From positions 1-6,404 of the forward strand of contig JAIRLF010000258.1 in assembly GCA_031259655.1 (NCBI GenBank): 6,404 nucleotides of DNA. Direction: 5' to 3'. This document shows positions 1 through 5,592 of the stretch, piece after piece; position 1 is the stretch's first letter, and each line of letters begins with the position of its first letter. The DNA is from Prevotellaceae bacterium. Lineage in GTDB: Bacteria > Bacteroidota > Bacteroidia > Bacteroidales > UBA932. A model generated the notes under the pieces. That model worked only from the letters and a program-made list of their open reading frames with translations, had not been told where the DNA came from and ran no database searches. The translations under genes were made by a program, and so were the position numbers.

Positions 1-54
1 GCTCTTGTGGAAAGAATGTTTCTTGCCAAGTTTTACGCAGATTTGACAGGTTAG
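1..54 (+). CDS. 3' end of an unidentified gene (partial)
   Basis: Frame 1 is open from the window edge to a TAG at 52-54 and encodes 17 residues ending ...FLAKFYADLTG. The composition looks like a normal protein C terminus, and the other two + frames give less protein-like sequence before their stops. The following 80 bases are AT-rich, as expected after a gene end. I cannot assign a family from so few residues; the coding call rests only on frame openness and composition. Confidence 0.35.
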   Translation, partial: ALVERMFLAKFYADLTG

Positions 55-78
55 ATACTAAATAAATAATTAAAAGCG

Positions 79-90
79 TTTTTTTTTTTT
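79..90 (+). repeat. 12-base T homopolymer in intergenic spacer
   Basis: Twelve consecutive T residues lie 25 bp after the stop of the upstream gene. The tract could serve as the U-tail of a terminator, but I see no convincing GC-rich hairpin just before it, so the terminator reading is weak. Such a run is also prone to slippage and to sequencing length error. The rest of 55-133 is AT-rich and holds nothing else I can name. Confidence 0.5.
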
Positions 91-133
91 CATTTCCCAT
101 TTTTCACACAATTCACAGCAGAACCAAACTTTT

Positions 134-164
134 TTTGCAATAATTGAAAAAAGCATTACCTTTG
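134..164 (+). promoter_or_regulatory. Bacteroidota-type promoter for the tRNA-Gly pair
   Basis: A perfect -7 element TACCTTTG (157-164, consensus TAnnTTTG) lies exactly 19 bp after TTTG (134-137, the -33 element). This is the arrangement known for the primary sigma factor of Bacteroides and relatives. Transcription should begin near 170, leaving a leader of about 95 nt before the first tRNA. It is the best-formed promoter in the window, which suits stable RNA genes. Because no other promoter is visible before the HSP90 gene, it probably drives that gene too. Confidence 0.75.
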
Positions 165-194
165 CACCGCGAAACGAAATGTTAGCGTTTGTCG

Positions 195-260
195 AAACAA
201 GGTTAAGCAGATAGGCGACAATGTTTTATTTCGCAAGGCAGGCATAGATTGCCCTTGTTT
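195..260 (+). promoter_or_regulatory. Inverted repeat in the tRNA leader, possible RNA structure
   Basis: AAACAAGG at 195-202 is perfectly complementary to CCTTGTTT at 253-260, only 6 bp before the first tRNA. Pairing would fold the intervening 50 nt into a closed domain ending next to the tRNA 5' end, where RNase P must cut. A second small stem, AAACG (172-176) with CGTTT (186-190), sits just after the predicted transcription start. A leader of this size is longer than a simple tRNA unit needs. Any role in processing is inference, and chance pairing is possible. Confidence 0.3.
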
Positions 261-266
261 AAATAA

Positions 267-339
267 GCGGAAATAGCTCAGTTGGTAGAGCACAACCTTG
301 CCAAGGTTGGGGTCGCGAGTTCGAATCTCGTTTTCCGCT
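267..339 (+). tRNA. trnG: tRNA-Gly (anticodon GCC), copy 1
   Basis: The 73-nt cloverleaf is complete. The acceptor arm GCGGAAA pairs with TTTCCGC (332-338) and the discriminator is T339. The D arm contains AGCTCAGTTGGTAGAGC. The anticodon stem CAACC/GGTTG closes the loop TTGCCAA, with anticodon GCC at 300-302. The variable loop is GGGTC and the T arm is GCGAG-TTCGAAT-CTCGT. It decodes GGC and GGU glycine codons. The 3' CCA is not encoded, so it must be added after transcription. The gene is identical to the copy 114 bp downstream. Translating this strand in reverse gives an ENEIRTRDP-type peptide, a well-known tRNA artefact and not a protein. Confidence 0.97.
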
Positions 340-380
340 CCGGTAAAAGAAAGACCGTTATGGAATAACAGGCGGAAAAA

Positions 381-453
381 GCGGAAATAGCTCAGTTGGT
401 AGAGCACAACCTTGCCAAGGTTGGGGTCGCGAGTTCGAATCTCGTTTTCCGCT
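381..453 (+). tRNA. trnG: tRNA-Gly (anticodon GCC), copy 2
   Basis: All 73 bases match copy 1, with anticodon GCC at 414-416 and no encoded CCA. The 41-bp spacer between copies (340-380) does not resemble the sequence before copy 1, so identity is confined to the tRNA gene plus one or two following bases. The spacer holds a small possible stem, CGGT (341-344) with ACCG (354-357), and no promoter. The bases after this tRNA show no hairpin and no T-run, and the HSP90 start codon follows 21 bp later. Transcription therefore probably continues, and the 3' end is made by endonuclease cleavage. Confidence 0.97.
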
Positions 454-474
454 CTTTTCATTAAGATGGCGTAA

Positions 475-2268
475 ATGGAAAATAATTCATATTTATTTCA
501 GGTCAATCTGAAAGGCATGATAGAATTGCTATCGGAGCATATATACAGTTCGCCGAACGTGTTTGTCCGTGAACTGCTTCAAAACGGCATAGATGCAATA
601 ACTGCACGGCGAAGTATCGACGAATCGTTTTTGGGAGAAATCAACGTGTATGTGAATGAGATACAATCGGAAATAATTTTCGAGGACACAGGAATAGGAC
701 TGTCCGAAGACGAAGTGCACAAATTCCTTTCCGTGATTGGGCAAAGCTCTAAACGTGACGATATTTTGGAAAAAGACTATATCGGCAAATTCGGTATCGG
801 GCTGCTTTCGTGTTTTGTCGTAAGCAACGAAATAATAGTTGAAACACGCTCGTTGTACAAGCAACACAAGGGAATACGCTGGAGAGGCAAATCCGACGGG
901 ACATATACAATCGAAAAAATCGAAACAGAGATGTCTCCGGGGACTAAAATCATCCTCCATCCTAAACGGGAGTGGAAATTGCTCTTCGAGAAGGAAAAAC
1001 TTAAAAAGAATATTCTGTATTTCGGAAGCGCTTTACCCACAAAAATCAGTTTGATTTCGGATAACGAAAAAGACGTACTGGTCGAAAGCCTGCCCGTATG
1101 GCTCAATCCCGACAGTTCGAAAGAAGAATTGCTGCAATATGGCAAACAAATTTTTAACATCAATTTTTTGGACGTATTCCGGATAAGTTCGGAGACAGGC
1201 GAAATCGAAGGCGTTGGCTTTATTATGCCTTACAAAATTCAGTTCACAGGTTCGAAAGAACATAAAGTGTATTTAAAACGAATGTTTCTGTGCGAACAGA
1301 TGGGAAACCTTTTTCCCGAATGGGCTTCGTTCGTCAAATGCGTAATCAACACAAATGCCCTTAAACCCACTGCCTCCCGCGAATCGTTGATGGATAACGA
1401 CGACTTGAAAACAGCAAAAAAAGAACTTAACGCTATTTTTAAAGAATATTTGCGGTTTCTATCTCTCTCGGAGACGAATATTTTGAGCGAAATTATCAGC
1501 ACACACCATTTGTATATCAAAGCCCTCGCTGCCGAAGATTCGGAATTGTTGAAACTGTTTGTCGATTATATCCCCTTCGAAACAAACAAGGGTGTATTGA
1601 ATTTCAAATCGTTGAAAACATACAACGAGGAAATTTTCTATACTCCTTCGATGGACGATTTCCGGCAAATTCGACGCATCGCCGGCTCGCAAGGCAAAAC
1701 AGTTATCAATGCCGCATACAGTTTCGAAAATGACTTGATTCGCAAGATTTCAATCGTATTTCCTGCATTTAAGATTACGAAAATCACTCCCCAGGACATC
1801 TTGTCCAATCTTGGCGAGACGATTGTTAACGACCAAAAATTCGAGATTTTCGAAGAACGCGCTAACAAAATATTGAAATCTCATTATTGCAGGGCGCAAA
1901 TCAAAAAATTTGAGCCCGAAGATACTCCCGCTATATACGTCGCCAACGACGAGGCTCTGAACAATAAGAATATCAGCGAACTCGCCAACGCATCCAACCC
2001 GTTTGCTTCCACTTTGCATGGTTTTATCAAGAAAAAAGAAGAATTGACGCCAACCCTGTGTTTCAACAAAGATAACACTTTGATAAACGATATGATTGAT
2101 TTGGAGGACGAAACAATGTTCGAAGCTGTGATAAATATCCTGTATGTGCAGTCGCTGATGTTAGGCAATTATCCCGTCAACAAAAAGGAAATGACTGTCT
2201 TCAACGATTCGATATACAAACTGTTGATAATGGGAATGAGTAATTTCTCTCAAAAATTGGATTTCTAA
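475..2268 (+). CDS. Divergent HSP90-family (HtpG-like) chaperone ATPase
   Basis: This 597-residue cytosolic protein has the full HSP90 layout. The N-terminal GHKL ATPase domain (about 1-190) carries the N-box RELLQNGIDA (E33, N37), the G1 box DTGIG (71-75), IGQSSK (88-93), GKFGIGLLSCF (104-114, canonical GQFGVGFYSAF) and the G2 box GTKI (156-159). The middle domain (about 220-460) includes the conserved catalytic-arginine motif SRE (301-303) followed by LMDNDDL. The C-terminal region ends with LYVQSLMLGNYP and a helical tail that resembles, from memory, the HSP90 family proteins of actinobacteria more than classical HtpG. The segment between IGQSSK and GKFGIG, the ATP lid, is about seven residues shorter than in E. 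coli HtpG. The family binds ATP, dimerises and remodels client proteins. The start follows directly on a three-codon mini-ORF (ATG GCG TAA, 466-474), and the ribosome-binding site is weak. Only 21 bp separate it from tRNA-Gly copy 2, so it is probably read from the tRNA promoter. It may be a paralogue of an htpG elsewhere, so I give no symbol. Confidence 0.9.
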   Translation: MENNSYLFQVNLKGMIELLSEHIYSSPNVFVRELLQNGIDAITARRSIDESFLGEINVYVNEIQSEIIFEDTGIGLSEDEVHKFLSVIGQSSKRDDILEKDYIGKFGIGLLSCFVVSNEIIVETRSLYKQHKGIRWRGKSDGTYTIEKIETEMSPGTKIILHPKREWKLLFEKEKLKKNILYFGSALPTKISLISDNEKDVLVESLPVWLNPDSSKEELLQYGKQIFNINFLDVFRISSETGEIEGVGFIMPYKIQFTGSKEHKVYLKRMFLCEQMGNLFPEWASFVKCVINTNALKPTASRESLMDNDDLKTAKKELNAIFKEYLRFLSLSETNILSEIISTHHLYIKALAAEDSELLKLFVDYIPFETNKGVLNFKSLKTYNEEIFYTPSMDDFRQIRRIAGSQGKTVINAAYSFENDLIRKISIVFPAFKITKITPQDILSNLGETIVNDQKFEIFEERANKILKSHYCRAQIKKFEPEDTPAIYVANDEALNNKNISELANASNPFASTLHGFIKKKEELTPTLCFNKDNTLINDMIDLEDETMFEAVINILYVQSLMLGNYPVNKKEMTVFNDSIYKLLIMGMSNFSQKLDF

Positions 2269-2304
2269 ACACAAATCCGGACGAAAGAAAAACATGTAAT
2301 CCGG

Positions 2305-2341
2305 TTCAAACCTTGAATATGGCGTTTGGAATATGTTTTTT
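2305..2341 (+). terminator. Weak possible terminator after the HSP90 gene
   Basis: TTCAAAC (2305-2311) can pair with GTTTGGA (2324-2330) across a 12-nt loop, with one G-U pair. A six-T run follows at 2336-2341 after a 5-nt gap. The stem is short and AT-rich, so this is a marginal rho-independent terminator. Its placement about 40 bp after the stop and before the next promoter is what makes it plausible. Confidence 0.3.
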
Positions 2342-2363
2342 CCCAATTAACCAAAATAAAATA

Positions 2364-2391
2364 CTGTAAACTTAAAATTCGCTTACCTTTG
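2364..2391 (+). promoter_or_regulatory. Bacteroidota-type promoter for the Spy-like gene
   Basis: TACCTTTG at 2384-2391 matches the -7 consensus TAnnTTTG perfectly. The -33 element is poor: only CTG (2364-2366) is near the right place, and its spacing is 17 bp. Transcription would start near 2398, giving a leader of about 46 nt, very AT-rich, before the ATG at 2444. A weak -33 could mean dependence on an activator or another sigma factor, which would suit an envelope-stress protein, but that is inference. Confidence 0.55.
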
Positions 2392-2443
2392 TATTCTAAA
2401 AGTAATTGTTAATGTTAATATAAAATAATAAAAAAGTGTTTTT

Positions 2444-2833
2444 ATGAAGTCAAAAGTGTTTCTATTAGTTCTAATGTGCTTGTTTTCAGGAATGATTTAT
2501 GCACAGGATGGAGGTCAGAGAGGTCAGCGGTTAAGTGTCGAAGAGCGGGTCAAAGCGCAGACCGACAGAATGAAAAAAGATTTTGAATTGACCGACGTAC
2601 AATACGATTCGGTGAAAAAGATAAATCTTAAGTATGCGAAAAAAGCCGATGAGGCGAGGAAAAACAATCGGGAAAATACCGAACAAAATCGGGAAATTTT
2701 CCGGAAAAATCAGGAAGAACAAAGTAAAGAACTGAAAGCTATTCTTACCGAAACTCAATATAAGAAGTACGAAGAACAGCTTAAAGCCCGACGTGAAAGA
2801 GGCGGAAATCGCGGACAAGGTCCAAGAAACTAA
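2444..2833 (+). CDS. Small exported Spy/CpxP-like LTxxQ protein
   Basis: The protein has 129 residues. Residues 1-20 form a signal peptide (basic KSK, hydrophobic core, cleavage after ...MIYA before QDGG). There is no true lipobox around C12, so the product should be soluble in the periplasm. The mature part is a highly charged, almost wholly helical domain with two LTxxQ motifs, LTDVQ (49-53) and LTETQ (101-105). These motifs are the signature of Spy/CpxP-type proteins. In enterobacteria those are ATP-independent periplasmic chaperones or sensors of envelope stress; Bacteroidota carry many short relatives of unknown role. The C terminus is a G/R/N/Q-rich tail (about 116-129). The gene has its own promoter and converges with the M48-DUF2400 operon. 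The fold class is fairly sure, the exact function is not. Confidence 0.8.
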   Translation: MKSKVFLLVLMCLFSGMIYAQDGGQRGQRLSVEERVKAQTDRMKKDFELTDVQYDSVKKINLKYAKKADEARKNNRENTEQNREIFRKNQEEQSKELKAILTETQYKKYEEQLKARRERGGNRGQGPRN

Positions 2834-2859
2834 TCTCCAGTAAATTCAAAAACAACCTT

Positions 2860-2896
2860 GCCCGGCATAGTCTATACAATAGACGCTATGCCGGGC
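2860..2896. terminator. Bidirectional hairpin terminator between convergent genes
   Basis: GCCCGGCATAG (2860-2870) is a perfect 11-bp complement of CTATGCCGGGC (2886-2896). The stem extends inward through TCTAT (2871-2875) and ATAGA (2879-2883), with a two-base CG bulge and an ACA loop. It begins 27 bp after the Spy-like stop and lies 84 bp beyond the stop of the opposing DUF2400 gene. On the - strand the stem is followed by a T-rich stretch including TTTTT; on the + strand the tail is GT-rich and less ideal. It is the strongest inverted repeat in the window and probably ends both converging transcripts. Confidence 0.8.
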
Positions 2897-2979
2897 TTCG
2901 TGTGTTTGTGTTGCCCGAGCGTAGAGAATGCAATAAAAAAAGGCGTTCGCAACTCGGAATCCGACGATGTTTACGGGTT

Positions 2980-3750
2980 CTATATCTTATCGTTCGTTAT
3001 GACAATTTTTTGTTCGCCTATTCCGAACAGCCCGAAATCGTAGATAATTGGGTCGTCGGGATTAAATTTTTTCAGAACGGAAGTAAGTTCTTCGACCGTT
3101 TTTCTGTCGTTTTGTTTGCGGGAAATCAGCCCGAGCGAACGCGAAACTCTCCCGACATGCACATCTAACGGAATATACAGCTCTGAAGGCGAAATATTTT
3201 TCCAAACTCCCAAATCCACAATCCTGTCGTTCCTGACCATCCACCGCAAAAACAGATGCAAACGTTTACAGGCTGAATTCGCTTCGGGGTTCGACAAATG
3301 TTTTGTAGAACGCTGTTGTCCGGATTCGTTAGCCGAAATAATTTCCGCCCTGAACAATTTGATTCCCTCGAACATATTCCTGCCGGCAAAATATTCTTCT
3401 ACAGATGAATGTGCGGAATATGCTTTCCGCAATCCTCTGCATACGTATCCCAAATCGGAAAGGTTGAAAGTCCGGTGCAACGATTGATTTCCCGAAAGCA
3501 TATTCAAGTTTGCCGACATCACAAAATCGTAAGGCGATTCGCCCATGATATCGAGAATCCTGCTTATATCCCTTAGAATCATATCTCTCCGCCCCCATGC
3601 GTTAATTGCCGACAAAATGCCGGTAACTTCAATATCCTGCAACAATCGATATTGATGCGCAAATTTGACAGGGTCGGAATCAATAAATTCCGGCACATTT
3701 ATTTTTGCCGAATATTCGTCTAAAATGGCTTTGATATCGCCTGTTTTCAT
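2980..3750 (-). CDS. DUF2400/TIGR02757 family protein, HhH-GPD glycosylase-like
   Basis: This 256-residue protein matches the DUF2400 (TIGR02757) family along its length. The typical blocks are GILSAINAWGRR (44-55), KRLHLFLRWMVR (162-173), DLGVW (179-183), LYIPLDVHVGRVSRSLGL (191-208), RKQNDRKTVEELT (211-223) and DPIIYDFGLFGIGE (233-246). The family is uncharacterised as far as I know. The block PLDVHVGRV resembles the catalytic loop of HhH-GPD DNA glycosylases (VDTHVxRV in endonuclease III), which puts D196 in the place of the catalytic aspartate; K162 could be the lysine nucleophile. A role in base-excision repair is therefore an inference. No signal peptide or membrane segment is seen. It is the second gene of an operon: its ATG directly follows the TAA of the M48 gene, so translation is probably coupled. 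Transcription should end at the hairpin 2860-2896. Confidence 0.88.
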   Translation of the reverse strand: MKTGDIKAILDEYSAKINVPEFIDSDPVKFAHQYRLLQDIEVTGILSAINAWGRRDMILRDISRILDIMGESPYDFVMSANLNMLSGNQSLHRTFNLSDLGYVCRGLRKAYSAHSSVEEYFAGRNMFEGIKLFRAEIISANESGQQRSTKHLSNPEANSACKRLHLFLRWMVRNDRIVDLGVWKNISPSELYIPLDVHVGRVSRSLGLISRKQNDRKTVEELTSVLKKFNPDDPIIYDFGLFGIGEQKIVITNDKI

Positions 3751-4548
3751 TTAGAACACAGGCTTATAATACTTTTGCGCTTCCGGAAGCCACGACCTGA
3801 TTTTTGTTACTCTTGTTTGGTCCGAGGGATGCGTACTTAAAAATTCGGGGGTTTTACTGCCCGATTGCGACATTCTCAACCAAAACCCCTCTGCCATAGC
3901 CGGGTCGTATCCTGCCATAGCCATGAAAATCAGTCCCATGTGGTCGGCTTCCGATTCATGCTCCCGCGAATAGGGCAACATTACGGCATATTGAGCGCCG
4001 AGCCCGTAAATTGTCGGCGCTAATTGCTTCACTAAATCCGACTTTTTGTTGACGGCGAGGTTAACGATTTCGCCGCCAAGAGATACAACCACTTGCTGGC
4101 TCATTCTTTCGTTCGAATGTTTAGCCACAGCGTGAGCAACTTCGTGTCCAAGCACGACGGCAAGTCCTGTTTCGTCCTGAGTATAGGGTAAAATCCCTTC
4201 ATAGACAACAATTTTTCCCCCAGGCATACAAAATGCGTTCGGAGTTGCATCAGCAACAAGATGAAAATCCCACTGATATTCTTTTATCCGGTCTTCCATC
4301 CCATTATTTTTCATATACTGCTCGACCGCCGCAGCGATACGTCTCCCGACTTTAATCACTAATTCCGTGTTTTTCTTGTCTTTGGAAATAGGTGCGGTCT
4401 TGATGTATTCATCATACTGATGAAAACTTGAAGTCAATATTTCCTCGTTACTCACGAGATTCAATTGTTTACGTCCTGTCATAGGAACCGTAGAACAACC
4501 GGCCGCTATAAAAGCCACTACTAATAATTTGTTTAAATACTTTTTCAT
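3751..4548 (-). CDS. M48 family zinc metalloprotease lipoprotein (LoiP/YcaL-like)
   Basis: The protein has 265 residues. It starts with a type II signal peptide, MKKYLNKLLVVAFIAAGC, whose lipobox AAGC gives a lipidated C18. After the cysteine comes STVPMTGRKQLNLVS, a stretch typical of exported M48 proteases. The active site is HEVAH (135-139), with H135 and H139 as zinc ligands and E136 as catalytic base. The third ligand is E198 in ESEAD (198-202), and the family's conserved STHP lies at 238-241. The fold is the short single-domain type without TPR repeats, closer to E. coli LoiP/YcaL than to BepA. Such enzymes degrade damaged or misassembled envelope proteins. No acidic or lysine-rich surface-export signal follows the cysteine, so I expect attachment to the periplasmic face of a membrane. 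The gene leads an operon with the DUF2400 gene (TAA/ATG junction, no gap) and is preceded by a TAnnTTTG element. Confidence 0.95.
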   Translation of the reverse strand: MKKYLNKLLVVAFIAAGCSTVPMTGRKQLNLVSNEEILTSSFHQYDEYIKTAPISKDKKNTELVIKVGRRIAAAVEQYMKNNGMEDRIKEYQWDFHLVADATPNAFCMPGGKIVVYEGILPYTQDETGLAVVLGHEVAHAVAKHSNERMSQQVVVSLGGEIVNLAVNKKSDLVKQLAPTIYGLGAQYAVMLPYSREHESEADHMGLIFMAMAGYDPAMAEGFWLRMSQSGSKTPEFLSTHPSDQTRVTKIRSWLPEAQKYYKPVF

Positions 4549-4586
4549 ACAAATACAGATAAATAAATTACATTCAAATTTTTCGG

Positions 4587-4594
4587 CAAAGTTA
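4587..4594 (-). promoter_or_regulatory. -7 element for the M48-DUF2400 operon
   Basis: On the - strand these bases read TAACTTTG, a perfect match to TAnnTTTG, 38 bp upstream of the M48 start codon. That leaves a leader of about 30 nt. No clear TTTG element is found 19 bp further upstream, so the promoter is judged from the -7 box and its position alone. Confidence 0.5.
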
Positions 4595-4698
4595 ATACAA
4601 AATTAATAACTGCGTTAATTCCTTTTCTTCTTCCTCGTTTCAATACGCGATTTATCAGGAAATTCCATGTATACTGTTGTTAATTTCCAATTTCGGTC

Positions 4699-4860
4699 AT
4701 AGTCCCGGGGATAAATGACGTAGTCCCGGGGATAAGCGACGTAGTCCCGGGGATAAATGACGCAGTCCCGGGGATAAATGACGTAGTCCCGGGGATAAGC
4801 GACGTAGTCCCGGGGATAAGCGACGTAGTCCCGGGAATAAATGACGCAGTCCCGGGTATT
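4699..4860. repeat. 21-bp minisatellite, 7.7 units, CCCGGG core
   Basis: Seven full units and one partial unit follow each other without gaps, starting at 4699, 4720, 4741, 4762, 4783, 4804, 4825 and 4846. Each contains AGTCCCGGGGATAA, with a single change (GGGAAT) in unit 7. Units differ in two linked positions, ending AATGAC (type A) or AGCGAC (type B), and in the prefix GT, GC or AT. The order is A-B-A-A-B-B-A-partial. Units 6-8 repeat the pattern of units 2-4, including the GC prefix, which suggests duplication of a four-unit block. The array is far more GC-rich than its surroundings. As 21 is a multiple of three, it is free of stops in + frame 1 (VVPGISD/VVPGIND) and in all three - frames (IPGTTSL, YPRDYVA and LSPGLR types). 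No start codon or promoter makes any of these convincing as a gene. The flanks 4600-4698 and 4861-4923 hold nothing else I recognise. Confidence 0.93.
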
Positions 4861-4923
4861 AAAACTGCTTGCCGACCAATAGGATTCAATCAGTGGAGAC
4901 AACCGCATGTCGGGCATATTTAT

Positions 4924-5592
4924 ATGGCAACCAACTGGTCGGGCTGGCATGAAAAAAACATGCAGTTTGCAACATATAACATACAAACTAAAGAAGTAAC
5001 AGGGTTTTGGTATGTTCCACAGGACAAAGAAGATGCTGCATTTTGGAGAAAAGACAGTCAATTGGCTCAATATGGTTCATCGTGTTTATTCATACATTCA
5101 TATTGCGATACGATATTTCAATTTGATGACGAGAAATTTACTCCAAAATATCGCATGATTTTCAGTGAAAGATATAAAGATGTTCCCACTTCTATAGAAG
5201 AATACATGAATCCGGATAATAGCCATATTATTTCGAAGATAGAAGACATCAAACAAACACGAAACAAGATATTCATAGGATATATGGATAACAAGTATTT
5301 TAGATCTGCCATTTATGATAAAAACACCGGAATATGTGATGTTTATGCATATCTGACATATCTGAATAATCTTAAATTATATCAATATATTACATTTTTT
5401 GATGATAACAGAAATGTAATCAGTTGCTGTGATGCCGACAGTTTTTTAAACTTTTATGGAAAAGAAACCGATCGAGCAAAAATCGACAATGAATCATTCA
5501 GGAAGAAAATCGAATCCATCATTTCTTCTATTGACGAATATTCGAACCATGTTGTGATAAAATTTAAATTAAAACCTGATTCAAAATTATGA
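4924..5592 (+). CDS. Six-bladed beta-propeller protein, probably 5'-truncated
   Basis: The 222-residue ORF resembles the C-terminal part of the Bacteroidota six-bladed beta-propeller proteins (BF3164-like lipoproteins). Typical stretches are MQFATYNIQTKEV (13-25), LFIHSYCDTIFQFDDEKFTPKYRMIF (about 55-80, compare YSDTIYQF-type strands) and FIGYMDNKYFRSAIYDKNTG (about 117-136). From memory, complete members are nearer 350-400 residues and begin with a lipoprotein signal. Here there is no signal peptide and the first residues already look like an internal blade. The frame stays open upstream to a TAA at 4681-4683, through the 21-bp repeat, but contains no other ATG, GTG or TTG start. No promoter or clear ribosome-binding site precedes 4924. 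The ATG of the next gene overlaps this stop (ATGA), so both belonged to one operon. The coding region is AT-rich, unlike the genes to its left. I infer that the N-terminal half was lost and that the product is unlikely to be functional. Confidence 0.6.
   Translation: MATNWSGWHEKNMQFATYNIQTKEVTGFWYVPQDKEDAAFWRKDSQLAQYGSSCLFIHSYCDTIFQFDDEKFTPKYRMIFSERYKDVPTSIEEYMNPDNSHIISKIEDIKQTRNKIFIGYMDNKYFRSAIYDKNTGICDVYAYLTYLNNLKLYQYITFFDDNRNVISCCDADSFLNFYGKETDRAKIDNESFRKKIESIISSIDEYSNHVVIKFKLKPDSKL

Noticed and set aside
156..461. A - strand ORF of 101 residues with two copies of an ENEIRTRDPNLGKVV-type segment
   Set aside because: It is the reverse translation of the two tRNA-Gly genes, a familiar annotation artefact; the repeat in the peptide is the tRNA duplication.
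466..474. Mini-ORF ATG GCG TAA abutting the HSP90 start, as a regulatory upstream ORF
   Set aside because: Such a short ORF occurs easily by chance and nothing else suggests attenuation; I mention it only in the HSP90 entry.
2926..2948. Hairpin GAATGC/GCGTTC with an A-rich loop near the end of the DUF2400 gene
   Set aside because: The six-base stem contains a G-U pair, has an 11-nt loop and no T-tail on either strand; the hairpin at 2860-2896 is a far better terminator.
2858..3043. + strand ORF of 61 residues beginning MPGIVYTIDAMPGF
   Set aside because: It is the translation of the terminator hairpin and then overlaps the 3' end of the DUF2400 gene antisense.
475..4548. Defence island built on the HSP90 ATPase and M48 protease
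   Set aside because: The genes have different orientations and promoters, the M48 protein is an exported lipoprotein, and no nuclease, sensor or toxin domain is present.
4699..4860. CRISPR array
   Set aside because: The 21-bp units are directly adjacent with no unique spacers, and no cas gene is in the window.
4680..4889. - strand ORF with IPGTTS/IPGTAS repeats, possibly a secreted repeat protein
   Set aside because: No signal peptide or visible start context, and the openness is explained by the repeat unit length.
4615..5070. - strand ORF of 151 residues with YPRDYVA-type heptads
   Set aside because: It crosses the 21-bp minisatellite, where all - frames are open simply because the unit is a multiple of three, and its N-terminal part overlaps the recognisable propeller coding region on the + strand. 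The basic tail is mildly protein-like but no promoter or homology supports it.
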